From Bacillota bacterium (GTDB lineage Bacteria; Bacillota; Sulfobacillia; Thermaerobacterales; RSA17): a stretch of 64,000 nt of DNA. Positions within the stretch are counted from its first letter, which is position 1. Every line of letters starts with the position of its first letter. The DNA lies in the NCBI GenBank assembly GCA_017577485.1, contig PKRI01000002.1, forward strand, positions 1-64,000, given 5' to 3'. Below the pieces are notes generated by a model. It saw nothing but the letters and a program-made list of their open reading frames with translations. It was not told where the DNA came from and did not search any database. Shown here piece after piece: positions 63,032-64,000 of the stretch. A program made the position numbers and the translations under genes.

Positions 63032-63971
63032 GGTCGGGAGCCCGGCGGCCGGCAGCGAACTGGGACGCCCTGCGGCTGCAGGGGCGGCGCTGGACCGCCC
63101 CGCCCGCTCGTGGCGGGATGTGGCCGCCGACTACCTGAACCTGACCAAGCCGCGGATCACGCTGCTCAACCTGATCACGGCCTTTGCGGCCCTGTGGCTG
63201 GCCGCCCGGGGCCGGCCCGAGCCGGCGACGGCGGCGGCGGCCATGGTGGGCACCGCGCTGTCCGTGGCCTCGGGCGCCGTGCTGAACTGCTGGGTGGAGC
63301 GGGAGCGGGACGGCCTGATGAGCCGCACCAGCCACCGCCCGCTGCCGGCGGGGCGCCTGCCGGCCCAGGGGGCGCTGTGGTTCGGAGTGGCGCTGGGGTT
63401 GGTGGGCGTGCCGGTGCTGTGGCGGTGGACGACGCCCCTGGCGGCGGCCATCGCGGCCTTCGGCATCGTCTTCTACGCCGGCGTCTACACCGCCCTGCTC
63501 AAGACCCGGACCCACCGGAACACGGAGCTGGGCGCCATCGCCGGCGCCGTGCCGCCGCTGATCGGGTGGACGGCGGTGACCGGGCGCCTGGACCTGGGGG
63601 CCCTGCTGGTGGCCGGCGTGGTGTTCGCCTGGCAGCCGGTCCACTTCTGGGCCCTGGCCCTCAAGTACACCGACGACTACCGCCGCGCCGGGATCAAGAT
63701 GCTGCCGGTCACCCACGGGGACCGGGTCACGCGGCGGCAGATCCTGATCTGGACCGTGCTGATGATCGCCGTCAGCGTGGCCCTCTACCCCATGGGCCTG
63801 GGTGGGGTCGTGTACCTGGCCGTGGCCGCCGCCGGCGGCGCCGTGATGCTGGCGACGGCCGTCCAGACCCTGCGGGAAGAGGGTACCTCGGCGGCCTGGC
63901 GGCTGTTCCACTGGTCCAACCTGTACCTGGGTGTCCTGTACCTGCTGATGATCATCGACGACGGCTTCTAG
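63018..63971 (+). CDS. ctaB: Heme O synthase (protoheme IX farnesyltransferase)
   Basis: A 317-residue UbiA-family prenyltransferase that adds farnesyl to protoheme IX, the step before CtaA. 'LTKPRITLLNLITAF' is the N-terminal hallmark. The first Asp-rich loop is altered to 'NCWVERERDGLMSRTSHRPL', where NxxxDxDxD is usual. The second, 'YTDDYRRAGIKMLPV', is normal. About eight to nine helices are visible. A GGGGAGG just after the TAG suggests another gene, probably an oxidase component, beginning at the window edge. Confidence 0.93.
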   Translation: MIRPEVGSPAAGSELGRPAAAGAALDRPARSWRDVAADYLNLTKPRITLLNLITAFAALWLAARGRPEPATAAAAMVGTALSVASGAVLNCWVERERDGLMSRTSHRPLPAGRLPAQGALWFGVALGLVGVPVLWRWTTPLAAAIAAFGIVFYAGVYTALLKTRTHRNTELGAIAGAVPPLIGWTAVTGRLDLGALLVAGVVFAWQPVHFWALALKYTDDYRRAGIKMLPVTHGDRVTRRQILIWTVLMIAVSVALYPMGLGGVVYLAVAAAGGAVMLATAVQTLREEGTSAAWRLFHWSNLYLGVLYLLMIIDDGF

Positions 63972-64000
63972 GCCCGCCGCCGTCGGGGAGGCTTGCCCAC

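Overview
The window is one continuous stretch of very GC-rich bacterial chromosome. Genes are tightly packed, many use GTG or TTG starts, and many stop/start junctions overlap as ATGA, GTGA or TTGA. The gene content is Firmicutes-like despite the GC content: purine genes in Bacillus-type order with purS/purQ/small purL, an Fe-S type PurF with a propeptide, pcrA-ligA, gatCAB, PcrB, CheC/CheD/CheX chemotaxis proteins and a sporulation-kinase-like histidine kinase. A high-GC, probably aerobic lineage such as the Thermaerobacter/Symbiobacterium group fits best. This is inferred from gene content only. I saw no rRNA, tRNA, CRISPR array, insertion sequence or phage gene.

Layout. (1) 1-9.7 kb, signalling and motility: two tandem chemoreceptors (the first cut by the window edge) and a GGDEF-EAL protein on the plus strand. 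Convergent to them is a minus-strand operon cheC-cheD-cheB-cheR-cheY-HD-GYP-cheX. (2) 9.9-16.2 kb: ispG, a small methyltransferase, a YbaK-type deacylase, hpt, guaA and a DegS/NarX-like two-component pair. (3) 16.2-28.6 kb: the complete IMP operon except purK, purE-B-C-S-Q-L-F-M-[purN-purH fusion]-D, preceded by a PurBox-like operator and followed by a 29-codon ORF and a strong terminator. (4) 28.6-31.5 kb: a large membrane histidine kinase carrying a decayed HD-GYP-like domain. (5) 31.5-35.8 kb: pcrA and ligA. (6) 35.8-45.4 kb: an oligopeptide ABC transporter with two ATPases, two permeases and three different lipoprotein binding proteins. (7) 45.5-51.8 kb: gatCAB, pcrB, a D-amino-acid aminotransferase, a metallophosphatase and a HAD hydrolase. 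(8) 51.8-62 kb: an 11-gene complex I operon nuoABCDHIJKLMN, without nuoEFG, driven by a perfect consensus sigma-A promoter. (9) 62-64 kb: ctaA and ctaB for heme A, implying an aa3-type oxidase nearby.

The genes form a few linked programmes. Chemoreceptors, Che proteins and cyclic-di-GMP domain proteins control motility. hpt, guaA and the pur operon make and salvage purines. The Nuo complex and heme A synthesis feed a respiratory chain.

The most notable items are the PurN-PurH fusion, the short secreted-looking peptide beside a receptor-like kinase with a decayed HD-GYP-like module, an HD-GYP protein that has lost its HD histidine, and several structured intergenic hairpins and promoters.
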